NCBI GenBank assembly: GCA_001799895.1
Contig: MGUI01000004.1
Coordinates: forward strand, 84,961-148,960
Length of the DNA: 64,000 nucleotides
Reading direction: 5' to 3'
Source: Elusimicrobia bacterium GWD2_63_28
GTDB taxonomy: Bacteria > Elusimicrobiota > Elusimicrobia > Elusimicrobiales > UBA9959
Both the position numbers and the translations under genes were made by a program. Each line of letters opens with the position of its first letter. Within the stretch, counting starts at the first letter, position 1. This document shows, piece after piece, positions 15,071-22,554 of this stretch. The notes under the pieces are model-generated. The model was not told the DNA's origin, made no database searches, and saw nothing but the letters and a program-made list of their open reading frames with translations.

Positions 15071-15742
15071 ATGAAGTTCTTCATAAACCGTTATTCCAGC
15101 CACAAGGTAGAGGACAACCCCCTCTACCTGGTCGTGCTGGCCGACATCATGACCAACCTCATGCTGTTCTTCCTCATCCTCTACGTCTTCACGATACGCC
15201 CGGAGCTGAAAGCCGCTGATTTCATGAACGGCTTCGACGAGAACGCCTCCAAAGAACAGAGGGAAAAGAAGGCCGAGGAGATAATAAAAAAATTCACCGA
15301 ACAGGACCTCGCCAAGAAACTGGCGGAGGACCTGCTGAAGGCCGGCATGAAGGACATGGCCGAGGTGCAGATAACGGCCAAGCAGATCAAGATCAATATC
15401 GCCGCGCCGGTGCTGTTCAAGTCCGGCAAGGCCGAGGTCGGCTCCTCGGCCGCCAGGCTTCTGCGCGAGGTGGCGGGGGCCCTGAACACGCTACCTAACG
15501 ACATCATCATAGAGGGCCATACCGACGCTATCCCGATACGGTCCGGCGACTACGCCACCAACTGGCAGCTTTCCGCCGCCCGCGCCAACGCCGTGGTGGA
15601 CCTGCTGGCCAAGGATTACGGCGTGCCGCAGGAGCGGATGATAGCGGCCGCCTACGGCGAGCACCGGCCGGTGGCCAGCAACGATACCGCGGAAGGCCGC
15701 GCGCTGAACCGCAGGATAGAGATAATAGTGCCGAGAGAATGA
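15071..15742 (+). CDS. motB: MotB-family stator subunit (first copy)
   Basis: 223 residues. One membrane helix near residues 18-38 carries the ion-binding aspartate in VVLADIMTNLMLFFL. A charged linker follows, then an OmpA/MotB peptidoglycan-binding domain with IIEGHTDAIPIRSG, NWQLSAARANAVVDLL and ALNRRIEIIV. MotB anchors the stator to the wall and conducts ions. The ATG at 15071 is 27 nt after motA; a longer frame reading back into motA is not credible. The end overlaps the second MotB-like gene by 4 nt (ATGA). Confidence 0.92.
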   Translation: MKFFINRYSSHKVEDNPLYLVVLADIMTNLMLFFLILYVFTIRPELKAADFMNGFDENASKEQREKKAEEIIKKFTEQDLAKKLAEDLLKAGMKDMAEVQITAKQIKINIAAPVLFKSGKAEVGSSAARLLREVAGALNTLPNDIIIEGHTDAIPIRSGDYATNWQLSAARANAVVDLLAKDYGVPQERMIAAAYGEHRPVASNDTAEGRALNRRIEIIVPRE

Positions 15743-16386
15743 GCAAAAAAGACACTTCCCAGCTCTGGATGGTCCCTTACGCGGACTTGATGACCTGCAT
15801 GGTCATCCTCTTCCTCGCGCTCTACGGCTTCGCCTACAACATGCAGGGCTCGGAGTACGAGAAGGCCCTGGCCCAGATGCAGAAGGAACTCGGCATGAAA
15901 CACGCCGACGAAAAGCTCAAGGAGCTGGAGAGCGCGAAGAAGGTGCAGGAAGACCTGAAAGAACAGATCAAGGAAGGCAGCCTCGGCATGGAAGTCTCCA
16001 CCACCCGCATCAAGCTGACCTTCACCGCGCCGATCCTGTTCGACTCCGGCTCGGCCGTCCTGAAGGCCACCGCCAGACCGGTGTTGGACCCGGTGGTGAA
16101 CAGCCTGCTGAAGATGGAGAACCGCGTCATAGTGGAAGGGCATACCGACGCCGCCCGCATGCTGGGCAAGAAATTCGCCTCCAACCGGGAGCTCTCCATA
16201 CTGCGGGCCTTCTCGGTGATAGAGTACCTGGTGCAGCAGGGCGTAAACCCCTCCCGCATAACCGCTTTCGGGTACGGCGAATTCCGCCCTGCCGCCCCCA
16301 ACGACACCGAAGAAGGCCGCCTGAAGAACCGCAGGATAGAGATGATCATCATGCGCCAGGCGGACAAACAGGAAGGGAAATCATGA
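15739..16386 (+). CDS. MotB-family stator subunit (second, divergent copy)
   Basis: 215 residues with the same plan as its neighbour: a short N-terminus, a membrane helix with the aspartate in VPYADLMTCMVILFLALY, a coiled linker, and an OmpA-type domain (VIVEGHTDAARMLGKKF, NRELSILRAFSVIEYL, LKNRRIEMII). The two MotB-like proteins differ strongly, so this is not a recent duplication. A hetero-dimeric stator or two alternative stators sharing one MotA are both possible. It overlaps its neighbours by 4 nt on each side, so all are expected in fixed proportion. Confidence 0.9.
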   Translation: MSKKDTSQLWMVPYADLMTCMVILFLALYGFAYNMQGSEYEKALAQMQKELGMKHADEKLKELESAKKVQEDLKEQIKEGSLGMEVSTTRIKLTFTAPILFDSGSAVLKATARPVLDPVVNSLLKMENRVIVEGHTDAARMLGKKFASNRELSILRAFSVIEYLVQQGVNPSRITAFGYGEFRPAAPNDTEEGRLKNRRIEMIIMRQADKQEGKS

Positions 16387-17297
16387 GAACATACGCCTTA
16401 GTTTCAGCCCTCTTCTTATTCTGCTCTCCGGCCGACGCGCAGACCGCCGCGCCCGACGACAAAGCTGAGATGAAGGAATACTACGACAAGGCCTTCGGCT
16501 ACTACGTGGCCGGGGACTATCCCAAGGCCATCGAGCACTGGAACATGGTGCTGCGCGACGACCCCAAGCAGACCACCGCCAAGAACATGATAGAGGAGGC
16601 GCGCCGGAAGATGTCCGGCACCGCCGTAAACATGAAAGGCGCTTTCATAAAATTGCTGGAGCGGGGCCGCTATTCGGACGCCCTGATAAAGCTCGAGGAA
16701 ATGCTGGGCACCGACCCTACGAACCCGCACTACCTCAAGGCCCAGCAGCGCCTGCGCGGGATCTCAGCCATAGTTCCCGCGCGCCCAGCCACGTCCAGAG
16801 CCTGGAACGCGGCTTCCGAGGCCATCAATTCCTGGCTGAGCGAGAAGGCAGACCTGCCCTTCGCCTACGACGCGCTGCGCTACGCCTCCGAGCTGGCCCC
16901 TACGGAAAAAGCCTTCGGCAGGCTCATCCTGGCGCTGGAAGAGGAATCCCCCCAGCTCAGGCTCAACGACACCAAGCCGGCCAATACCGCCATCCTGGAC
17001 CACAAGAAGAAGGTGGCGCTGGACCAGATCTACGATTCCAAGTTCTACCTGGCCGTGAAGGAGCTGGAAGGCGTACTCCGGCTGGAGCCCAACGACGTGA
17101 CCGCGCTGAAGCGCGCCGGCTCCGCCTATCTGCAGCTGAAGGAATACCGGGCGGCCCGCCGCGCCTGGCAGAAGGCCCTGCAGATCTCCCCCAAGGATGA
17201 CCAGCTGCCCCGGTACCTGCAGGCCCTCGACAAAGTGGCGCCCCCCGAAGCAGCGCAGCCGAAGAAACCGCAGCGCCTGCCGAAAAAGAAAGGCTGA
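16383..17297 (+). CDS. Periplasmic TPR protein of the motor operon
   Basis: 304 residues. Signal peptide about 1-20 (ending ADAQ). Tetratricopeptide-like helical pairs are visible at about 33-70 (YDKAFGYYVAGDYPKAIEHW), 84-115 (LLERGRYSDALIKLEEML), and 215-285 (YDSKFYLAVKELEGVLRLEP, YLQLKEYRAARRAWQKAL). The C-terminus is Lys/Pro-rich. TPR proteins act as scaffolds; an association with the extracytoplasmic parts of the rotor or stator is inferred only from the ATGA overlap with the preceding gene. A strong terminator follows, closing the operon. Confidence 0.85.
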   Translation: MRTYALVSALFLFCSPADAQTAAPDDKAEMKEYYDKAFGYYVAGDYPKAIEHWNMVLRDDPKQTTAKNMIEEARRKMSGTAVNMKGAFIKLLERGRYSDALIKLEEMLGTDPTNPHYLKAQQRLRGISAIVPARPATSRAWNAASEAINSWLSEKADLPFAYDALRYASELAPTEKAFGRLILALEEESPQLRLNDTKPANTAILDHKKKVALDQIYDSKFYLAVKELEGVLRLEPNDVTALKRAGSAYLQLKEYRAARRAWQKALQISPKDDQLPRYLQALDKVAPPEAAQPKKPQRLPKKKG

Positions 17298-17310
17298 CGA
17301 GCCACCTCAT

Positions 17311-17347
17311 AAAAAAAAGAAGCCCGGGAGCCCGGGCTTCTTTTTTT
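17311..17347. terminator. Bidirectional terminator after the motor operon and LUD gene
   Basis: Stem GAAGCCCGGG (17319-17328) with CCCGGGCTTC (17331-17340), flanked by an A-run (17311-17318) and a T-run (17341-17347). It serves the plus-strand motor operon and the minus-strand LUD gene. Confidence 0.9.
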
Positions 17348-17373
17348 GCGCTCAGGCGCCGGCGGCTCCCGGC

Positions 17374-18012
17374 TCAGTAGCCCAGGTCTTCGTTGACCAG
17401 CATAACCAGAATGTCGCTTGCGGAGGGTTTCTTCCAGAGCAGGGTCACCGCGTTGCAGATGCGGCTCTTGCCGGCGCAATCCACGCAGCGGCCGGCCGCC
17501 ACGCAGGGATTGTCCTTCTCCAGGCGGATATTATTGGCGATGGCCGCCACGTTGCGGGAGCGCCACAGGCCCTCTTCCTCATCCTTGGCGATCTTGTTCA
17601 CGCCGGCTATCAGCACCGTCTTGCGCGGGCCGTAGATAACGGCGGCGCCGCGGTTGCCGTTGCCGTCTATGAAGATGAGTTTCCCGTCGAGGGTTACGGC
17701 CTGGGGCGAGGCCAGGTATATATCAGAGGCCAGCGCGGCCAACCAGACGGCGCGCTTCTCTTCGGGGGACATGCCGGGCTTGTGGGTTATTATCTCGTTG
17801 CCGGCGGCAGCAAGCGCCTCGGGCAGGCCCAGGGCGGCCACTGTCATGGAACCGCCTACTCCTATCTTCTTCCCCCTCCCCGCCAGCGCCAGCAGGGCGG
17901 CGGCGGCGGCGGGGCCGCTCTCGTAAACCTCGGCCGCGAAGTTGTTCTTGCGCAGCGCCGCGGCGGCGTTCTGGAGGAGTTTTAAATTGAGGGTCTGGCG
18001 GTGTTTTTCCAT
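17374..18012 (-). CDS. LUD domain protein (DUF162, LutC-like)
   Basis: 212 residues. The LUD fold is shown by KKIGVGGSMTVAALGLPE, DIYLASPQAVTLDGKLIFID and YGPRKTVLIAGVNKIA. Family members take part in lactate utilisation or act as stand-alone enzymes of unknown reaction. The C-terminal stretch NPCVAAGRCVDCAG and a further cysteine in SRICN could bind a metal or a cluster. No lutA or lutB gene is near, so lactate use is unproven. The ATG at 18012 lacks a ribosome binding site and follows TGGTAAAAT by 6 nt, so it is probably leaderless. The promoter lies directly behind the terminator of the upstream gene. Confidence 0.85.
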   Translation of the reverse strand: MEKHRQTLNLKLLQNAAAALRKNNFAAEVYESGPAAAAALLALAGRGKKIGVGGSMTVAALGLPEALAAAGNEIITHKPGMSPEEKRAVWLAALASDIYLASPQAVTLDGKLIFIDGNGNRGAAVIYGPRKTVLIAGVNKIAKDEEEGLWRSRNVAAIANNIRLEKDNPCVAAGRCVDCAGKSRICNAVTLLWKKPSASDILVMLVNEDLGY

Positions 18013-18030
18013 GGCTAGATTTTACCAAAG

Positions 18031-18059
18031 AAAAAAGCGGGACTGAATAGCCCCGCTTT
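18031..18059 (-). terminator. Terminator of the helical secreted protein gene
   Basis: AAAGCGGG (18034-18041) pairs with CCCGCTTT (18052-18059); on the minus strand the stem runs into T residues. Confidence 0.8.
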
Positions 18060-18077
18060 CCTCTTTGCCCGCTGAGT

Positions 18078-18737
18078 TTAAGGGCGCGTCTTGCGGACCA
18101 GCTCCTGGGCGTCCCAGCGCAGGTCGCGGGTCTTCCACTGTATGTCGCGGCAGATCCGGGACAGGTCGGAGGCCGTCCACTGCGTGTCGTAGCCGATGAG
18201 CTTGGGGTCGATGCGGCGCACGGTGTACTCCAGGCTCTGCGCGGCGTTGATCACGTCGAACTGGAAGCGGTTGTCCAGGTCGCGGGCGTCCCACTCTATG
18301 TCGGAGGCCAGCTGGTTCAGCTTGGCGTCCTTCCGGGCCAGGTTCAGCAGGTTTTTCATGTCCAGAGCATAGCGCTGCAGGTCGTTGAGCCGGCGGGACA
18401 TGTCGGTGGACATGCGGCGCAGGTCGCTGGAGAAGAAGGGGCTGGAGGTGCCCTGCTCTATGCGGCGGGCGTCGGTTTCCAGGCGGTTTATGTCCGAGCG
18501 CAGCCAGGTGGTATCGCTCTCGAGCCGCCAAAGGTCGTTCTTGAGCTGCTGGAACTTGTAGACCAGGTCCTGAGGCACTTCTTCCTCAGCCTTAACGGCG
18601 GCAGCCGGCACGGGGGCCGGCGCGGGGGCGGCTTTCACGTCGAGGTCGGCAAGGTTGAGCTTGTCGAGGGAGAAATCAAGGGAGTAGGCCGGGGAAACAA
18701 CAGAGGCAACCAGTAATAGCAATAACGCTTTTTTCAT
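18078..18737 (-). CDS. Secreted helical protein of unknown function
   Basis: 219 residues. Signal peptide about 1-19, an Ala/Pro linker (about 36-50), then a long, highly charged helical part rich in heptad-like spacing (DLVYKFQQLKNDLWRLESD, SDLRRMSTDMSRRLNDLQ, DLSRICRDIQWKTRDLRWD). It looks like a coiled-coil periplasmic protein. I recognise no family. The ATG at 18737 is preceded by AGGAGGG, with an extended -10 TGGTATGAT further up. It has its own terminator and stands between the pullulanase and LUD genes on the same strand. Confidence 0.75.
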   Translation of the reverse strand: MKKALLLLLVASVVSPAYSLDFSLDKLNLADLDVKAAPAPAPVPAAAVKAEEEVPQDLVYKFQQLKNDLWRLESDTTWLRSDINRLETDARRIEQGTSSPFFSSDLRRMSTDMSRRLNDLQRYALDMKNLLNLARKDAKLNQLASDIEWDARDLDNRFQFDVINAAQSLEYTVRRIDPKLIGYDTQWTASDLSRICRDIQWKTRDLRWDAQELVRKTRP

Positions 18738-18776
18738 TAATACCCTCCTGAACCGAATTACAATATCATACCAATG

Positions 18777-18819
18777 AAAACCCGCCGGGATAAGAGCCCT
18801 AAGGCCTACTCCCGGCGGG
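18777..18819 (-). terminator. Terminator of the pullulanase gene
   Basis: CCCGCCGGGA (18781-18790) pairs with TCCCGGCGGG (18110 positions on: 18810-18819) around a 19-base loop, then TTTT on the minus strand. A second small palindrome, GGTCTAAAGACC (18819-18830), lies between it and the gene. Confidence 0.75.
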
Positions 18820-18842
18820 GTCTAAAGACCTAGGGGACGCTG

Positions 18843-21326
18843 TTAAATATCCAGGCGCAGCACGGCAAGGGAGAGCGGCTCCACGGTGACGTGGCCCGAG
18901 ACCGGTTTGGCCGGGGCTTTTACCAGGCCCGAGGGGCCGAAGGCCGGCAGCCACTTGCCCTCGGGCAGGGCGAACTTGTGCGCCGATTTTTCCGGGTTGA
19001 TCAGCACCACTATGCGCCGCCAGGAGTCTTTCACCTTGTCGCCGTGCAGCACGTAGGCGATGGCCGGCGGGGTGATTTTGAGGCCGAGCTCCTCGTAGAA
19101 CTTCAGGTTCTCGCGCACCTGCGCCTGCGTCTTCATGCGGAAGGCGGGATGCGCCTTGCGCAGAGAGATGAGGTCCTTGTAGAAGTTGAAGACGGCCAGG
19201 TTTTCCTTCTTGCGCGTCCAGTCCAGGCGGTTCACCGCGTCGGGCAGGTTGTAGGAGTTATCCTCCCCGCCCTTGGTGCGCAGGAACTCCTCGCCGGCGT
19301 GCAGGAACGGTATGCCCTGCGAGGTGAAGACTATGGCGTTGGCCAACTTGTCCATGGCCACCTTGTTCTTGTGCGGCTCGTCCTTCACCGACAGGTCTAT
19401 GCGGTCCCACAGGGTATTGTTGTCGTGGCAGGAGACGTAGTTCATGGTCTCCAGCGGGCCGTCGGTGTAGTCGTCCACGCCGCCGCGGATGCCAATCTTC
19501 ACGCCGTCGCGCTTCTGCGCGTCCTGCACGTAGCCCAGGTCGGCCAGCGAGAAGACGCTGCCCTTTATGGAATCGCGGAACCCGTCGTTAAACACGGCGT
19601 AGCCCTTCCCGCGCTGGCTGCCCTTCTCCACCCCTTTCACCGGGCTGGCGCCGGCCTTCCACGGCTCGCCGTAGACGAAGATGTCGGGCTTAACTTTCTT
19701 GAGCGCCGCCATTATCTCGTCGGCGGCCTCGGTGTCTATCAGGCCCATCAGGTCGAAGCGGAAGCCGTCCACCTTGTATTCCTTAACCCAGTAGACCAGG
19801 CTGTCGATGAGGAACTTGCGGGCCATCGGCGCCTCGGTGCGGAACTCGTTGCCGCAGCCGGAGCCGTTGGAGTAGGTGCCGTCGGGGTTCACCCGGTAGT
19901 AATAGTCCATCGCCGCCGCGTTGAAGTTGTACGTCGTGGCGCGGGTCTCGGCGGTGTGGTTGTAGACCACGTCCATTATCACCTTGAGTCCCTTGCGGTG
20001 GAAGGCGTCTATCAGCTTCTTCACTTCGCGCACGCGGGAACCGTCGGCCGGGTTGGTGGCGTAGGAGCCCTCGGGCGAATTGAAGTTCACGGGCATGTAG
20101 CCCCAGTTGTACACCGCCGGGTCGTCGTTGTTCTCGAAGTCCTGGAAAGGCAGGATGTGCACCGTGTTCACGCCGAGCTCGGCGATATGGTCCAGGCCCG
20201 TGCGCAGGTCAGGGAACTTCGGGTGGCGGGTGCCGGCCTCGGCCGCGCCCAGGTACTTGCCCTTGCGCTTAACGCCGGAGAATTCGTCGGACGTAAGGTC
20301 GCGCAGATGCACCTCGTAGACCACGGTCTCGGCCGGGCCGAAGACGGGGCCCGGGAAGATCTGCGTGGCGTCCTTCAGGACCAGCGCCTTGCCGCGGTCG
20401 CCGGTGACGCAGCGGGCGTAGGGGTCCAGCCCCACGTAAGAGGCGCCGTTCTGCTCGGTGCGGATGCGGTAATACTTGCCTTCCAGCGGGCCTTTAAATT
20501 CCGTCTCCCAGACGCCGTTCTCTTTCTTCCTCAGGGGGTGTACCGCGGGCTGTGCCGCGGGGGAATCGTAGACCAGCGCGTCGGCCTTCACGGCGTAAGG
20601 CGCGAAAAGCCGGAAGACCGGGCGCTCTTTTTTGCCGCTCAGCCCCATCTCCAGCGGGGTGTAGAACTTGTCCACCGCCGCGCCCAACCGCAGCGTCACA
20701 GGGTCCAGGGCGTCCGAAAGCAGGCGGTATTCTCCGGCATTCAGGGCCTGGTAGTCGGGCTTGAAGCCGTTGAAGATCAGGCGCGCGGCCCTGGAATAGG
20801 CGCCGCCTATGGGCGAGGCCAGCGAGGGGCGGAAAACTTCCCCGCCGCGGCGTATATAGAAACCCTGGGCCGCCAGGAACAGCGCGTCCAGCGGGCGGGT
20901 AAAGGCTACGCGCACCTCCCCCTCGCCGTCCAGCCAGGCCCCGGTGACGGCGGTGGAGACGGCCGGCGGTTCGGCGTAAACCTTGCCGTCGCCCTCCGCC
21001 AGGTAGATCTCGCCCTGCCGCGCCGCGGCCATTATCCTGTCGGGCGCGTCCTTGTTGGTCCAGTTGCCCTGCCGGGGCAGGAACCCGGTCTTCTTGCCGG
21101 AGAGGCCGGAGGCGTCCAGGTCCAGTTCGTAAAAGACGCCGAAGGCGTCGGTGCCGGCCGGAGTCAGGTCGAAGCCGGGCTTTTTCTCTTCGTCGTTCCA
21201 CACCCAGAGGTTCCAGCCGGAGTAAACCTTGTCCAGCCGGTTATAGTGTATTACCAACTTGTCGGCGGCGTACAGCGGCTGGCTCATAAGCAGGGCTCCC
21301 GTCAGGAAGAGTTTTAAATATTTCAT
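18843..21326 (-). CDS. Secreted type I pullulanase (GH13)
   Basis: 827 residues. Signal peptide about 1-20; a starch-binding domain of the pullulanase type (about 22-115, YSGWNLWVWN); a linker and CBM48-like domain (PVFRLFAPYAVKADALVYD); then the (beta/alpha)8 catalytic domain. The four GH13 regions are seen: DVVYNHT, GFRFDLMGLID with the nucleophile Asp, VYGEPW with the acid/base Glu, and YVSCHDN. It should hydrolyse alpha-1,6 branches of pullulan or glycogen outside the cytoplasm. The ATG at 21326 has AAGGGG upstream; an earlier ATG would fall before the promoter. It is divergent from the DUF4015 gene, with overlapping promoters. Confidence 0.93.
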   Translation of the reverse strand: MKYLKLFLTGALLMSQPLYAADKLVIHYNRLDKVYSGWNLWVWNDEEKKPGFDLTPAGTDAFGVFYELDLDASGLSGKKTGFLPRQGNWTNKDAPDRIMAAARQGEIYLAEGDGKVYAEPPAVSTAVTGAWLDGEGEVRVAFTRPLDALFLAAQGFYIRRGGEVFRPSLASPIGGAYSRAARLIFNGFKPDYQALNAGEYRLLSDALDPVTLRLGAAVDKFYTPLEMGLSGKKERPVFRLFAPYAVKADALVYDSPAAQPAVHPLRKKENGVWETEFKGPLEGKYYRIRTEQNGASYVGLDPYARCVTGDRGKALVLKDATQIFPGPVFGPAETVVYEVHLRDLTSDEFSGVKRKGKYLGAAEAGTRHPKFPDLRTGLDHIAELGVNTVHILPFQDFENNDDPAVYNWGYMPVNFNSPEGSYATNPADGSRVREVKKLIDAFHRKGLKVIMDVVYNHTAETRATTYNFNAAAMDYYYRVNPDGTYSNGSGCGNEFRTEAPMARKFLIDSLVYWVKEYKVDGFRFDLMGLIDTEAADEIMAALKKVKPDIFVYGEPWKAGASPVKGVEKGSQRGKGYAVFNDGFRDSIKGSVFSLADLGYVQDAQKRDGVKIGIRGGVDDYTDGPLETMNYVSCHDNNTLWDRIDLSVKDEPHKNKVAMDKLANAIVFTSQGIPFLHAGEEFLRTKGGEDNSYNLPDAVNRLDWTRKKENLAVFNFYKDLISLRKAHPAFRMKTQAQVRENLKFYEELGLKITPPAIAYVLHGDKVKDSWRRIVVLINPEKSAHKFALPEGKWLPAFGPSGLVKAPAKPVSGHVTVEPLSLAVLRLDI

Positions 21327-21368
21327 CGTGTCCCCTTTATCCGTGTGTAAATTGTAAAATATATCAAT
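21327..21368. promoter_or_regulatory. Overlapping divergent promoters, pullulanase and DUF4015 hydrolase
   Basis: On the minus strand TACAAT (21356-21351) precedes a short leader with AAGGGG and the pullulanase ATG. On the plus strand TAAAAT (21355-21360) ends 8 nt before the ATG at 21369, a leaderless arrangement. The two -10 hexamers share two bases, so only one polymerase can bind at a time. Confidence 0.55.
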
Positions 21369-22493
21369 ATGCTTCATACAGCGTTTTTTCTGCTTCTCGC
21401 CTCTCTTCCCCCCGTTTCCGCCGGCGTGCAAACCGCCACTGAAACCGCCAAAGCACAGGTCTCAACCACAACCATCCGCGGGCTGGTGCTGGCCGACCGC
21501 CGCGTGCGCGGCATACACCTCACCTGCTGGGGCGCCGGCTCGCCAAAGCTCCGCAAGGAACTTATCCGGAAGATCTCCAATTCCGTAATCAACACCGTCG
21601 TCATCGCCCTCAAGGAAACCGACGGCAAGGTCTACATCCCCGGCGTGGAGAAGGCCCACAAGTGGGGCTCTTACCAGGCCGCCATTACCGACCCGGCCGC
21701 CATGCTTAAAGATTTCAAGGGCGCCGGGCTCTACACCGTTGCCCGCATAGTTGTCTTCAAGGACAAGGTGGTCCCCAAGGTGCGCCAGGACCTGGCCGTG
21801 CGCAACCCCGACGGCGGGCTGTGGCGCAGCCGCAACGGCGCCACCTGGGTGGACCCGTACCACAAAGAGGTCTGGGACTACAATTTGGACCTGGCGGAGC
21901 TGGCGGCCAAGCTCGGCTTCGACGAGATCCAGTTCGACTATATCCGCTACCCTTCGGAGGGCAACACCTCCCTGTGCCGCTACTCCAAGCCGCACAACCG
22001 CCAGGCGTCCACCAAAAACCTGAAGGATTTCCTGGACTACTCGCGCAAGCGCCTGGCCCCCTACAAGGTAAAGATCTCCGCCGACGTGTTCGGCCTGACC
22101 ACCTCGGTTAAGGACGACATGGGCATAGGCCAGGATATAGCTACGCTGGCCGCCGGCGCCGACTATGTCTACCCGATGATGTACCCGTCGCACTATAACC
22201 CCGGCGAGTACAACCTGAAGAACCCCAACGGCAGCCCTTTCAAGGTTATAAACCGCGGCCTGAAGGACGCCATGGGCAAGCTGGGCAAGGATTACGCCCG
22301 CATCCGCCCCTATCTGCAGGACTTCTCCATGGGCTATACTTACGGCCCGTCGGAAGTGCGCGCTCAGATCATGGCGACGCGGCTCAACCACCTGGAAAGC
22401 TGGGTGCTGTGGAACGCGGCCAACCGCTACACCTGGGCGGCCCTCACCCCCCAGTCCTACCGCGCCTTCGTGGACCCCGAATACAAACAATAA
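21369..22493 (+). CDS. Secreted putative glycoside hydrolase (DUF4015)
   Basis: 374 residues. Signal peptide about 1-19. The DUF4015 pattern is clear: RRVRGIHLTCWGAGSPK, VINTVVIALKETDGKVYIP, LGFDEIQFDYIRYPSEG, SADVFGLTT and DYVYPMMYPSHY. The family has a TIM-barrel fold related to GH13 and GH29-like enzymes and its substrate is unknown. In the motif FDEIQFDYIRYP an acidic pair lies at the strand end where glycosidases keep catalytic acids. The gene is probably leaderless, ends at a bidirectional terminator, and is back-to-back with a pullulanase, which fits glycan breakdown. Confidence 0.87.
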   Translation: MLHTAFFLLLASLPPVSAGVQTATETAKAQVSTTTIRGLVLADRRVRGIHLTCWGAGSPKLRKELIRKISNSVINTVVIALKETDGKVYIPGVEKAHKWGSYQAAITDPAAMLKDFKGAGLYTVARIVVFKDKVVPKVRQDLAVRNPDGGLWRSRNGATWVDPYHKEVWDYNLDLAELAAKLGFDEIQFDYIRYPSEGNTSLCRYSKPHNRQASTKNLKDFLDYSRKRLAPYKVKISADVFGLTTSVKDDMGIGQDIATLAAGADYVYPMMYPSHYNPGEYNLKNPNGSPFKVINRGLKDAMGKLGKDYARIRPYLQDFSMGYTYGPSEVRAQIMATRLNHLESWVLWNAANRYTWAALTPQSYRAFVDPEYKQ

Positions 22494-22504
22494 AAAGCGC
22501 CGAA

Positions 22505-22537
22505 TAAAAAAGACCGGGCCGTCCCGGTCTTTTTTTA
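22505..22537. terminator. Bidirectional terminator
   Basis: AGACCGGG (22511-22518) pairs with CCCGGTCT (22523-22530), with an A-run before and a T-run after. It ends the plus-strand hydrolase and the minus-strand phosphopentomutase genes. Confidence 0.88.
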
Positions 22538-22554
22538 TTTGACTTCTTCCGGAG

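Noticed and set aside
12593-17297. The motor operon as a Zorya-type or Tol/Exb system
   Set aside because: The first stator gene is a four-helix MotA, not ExbB/TolQ-like, no helicase or nuclease gene follows, and the rotor-like FliG part has no place in those systems.
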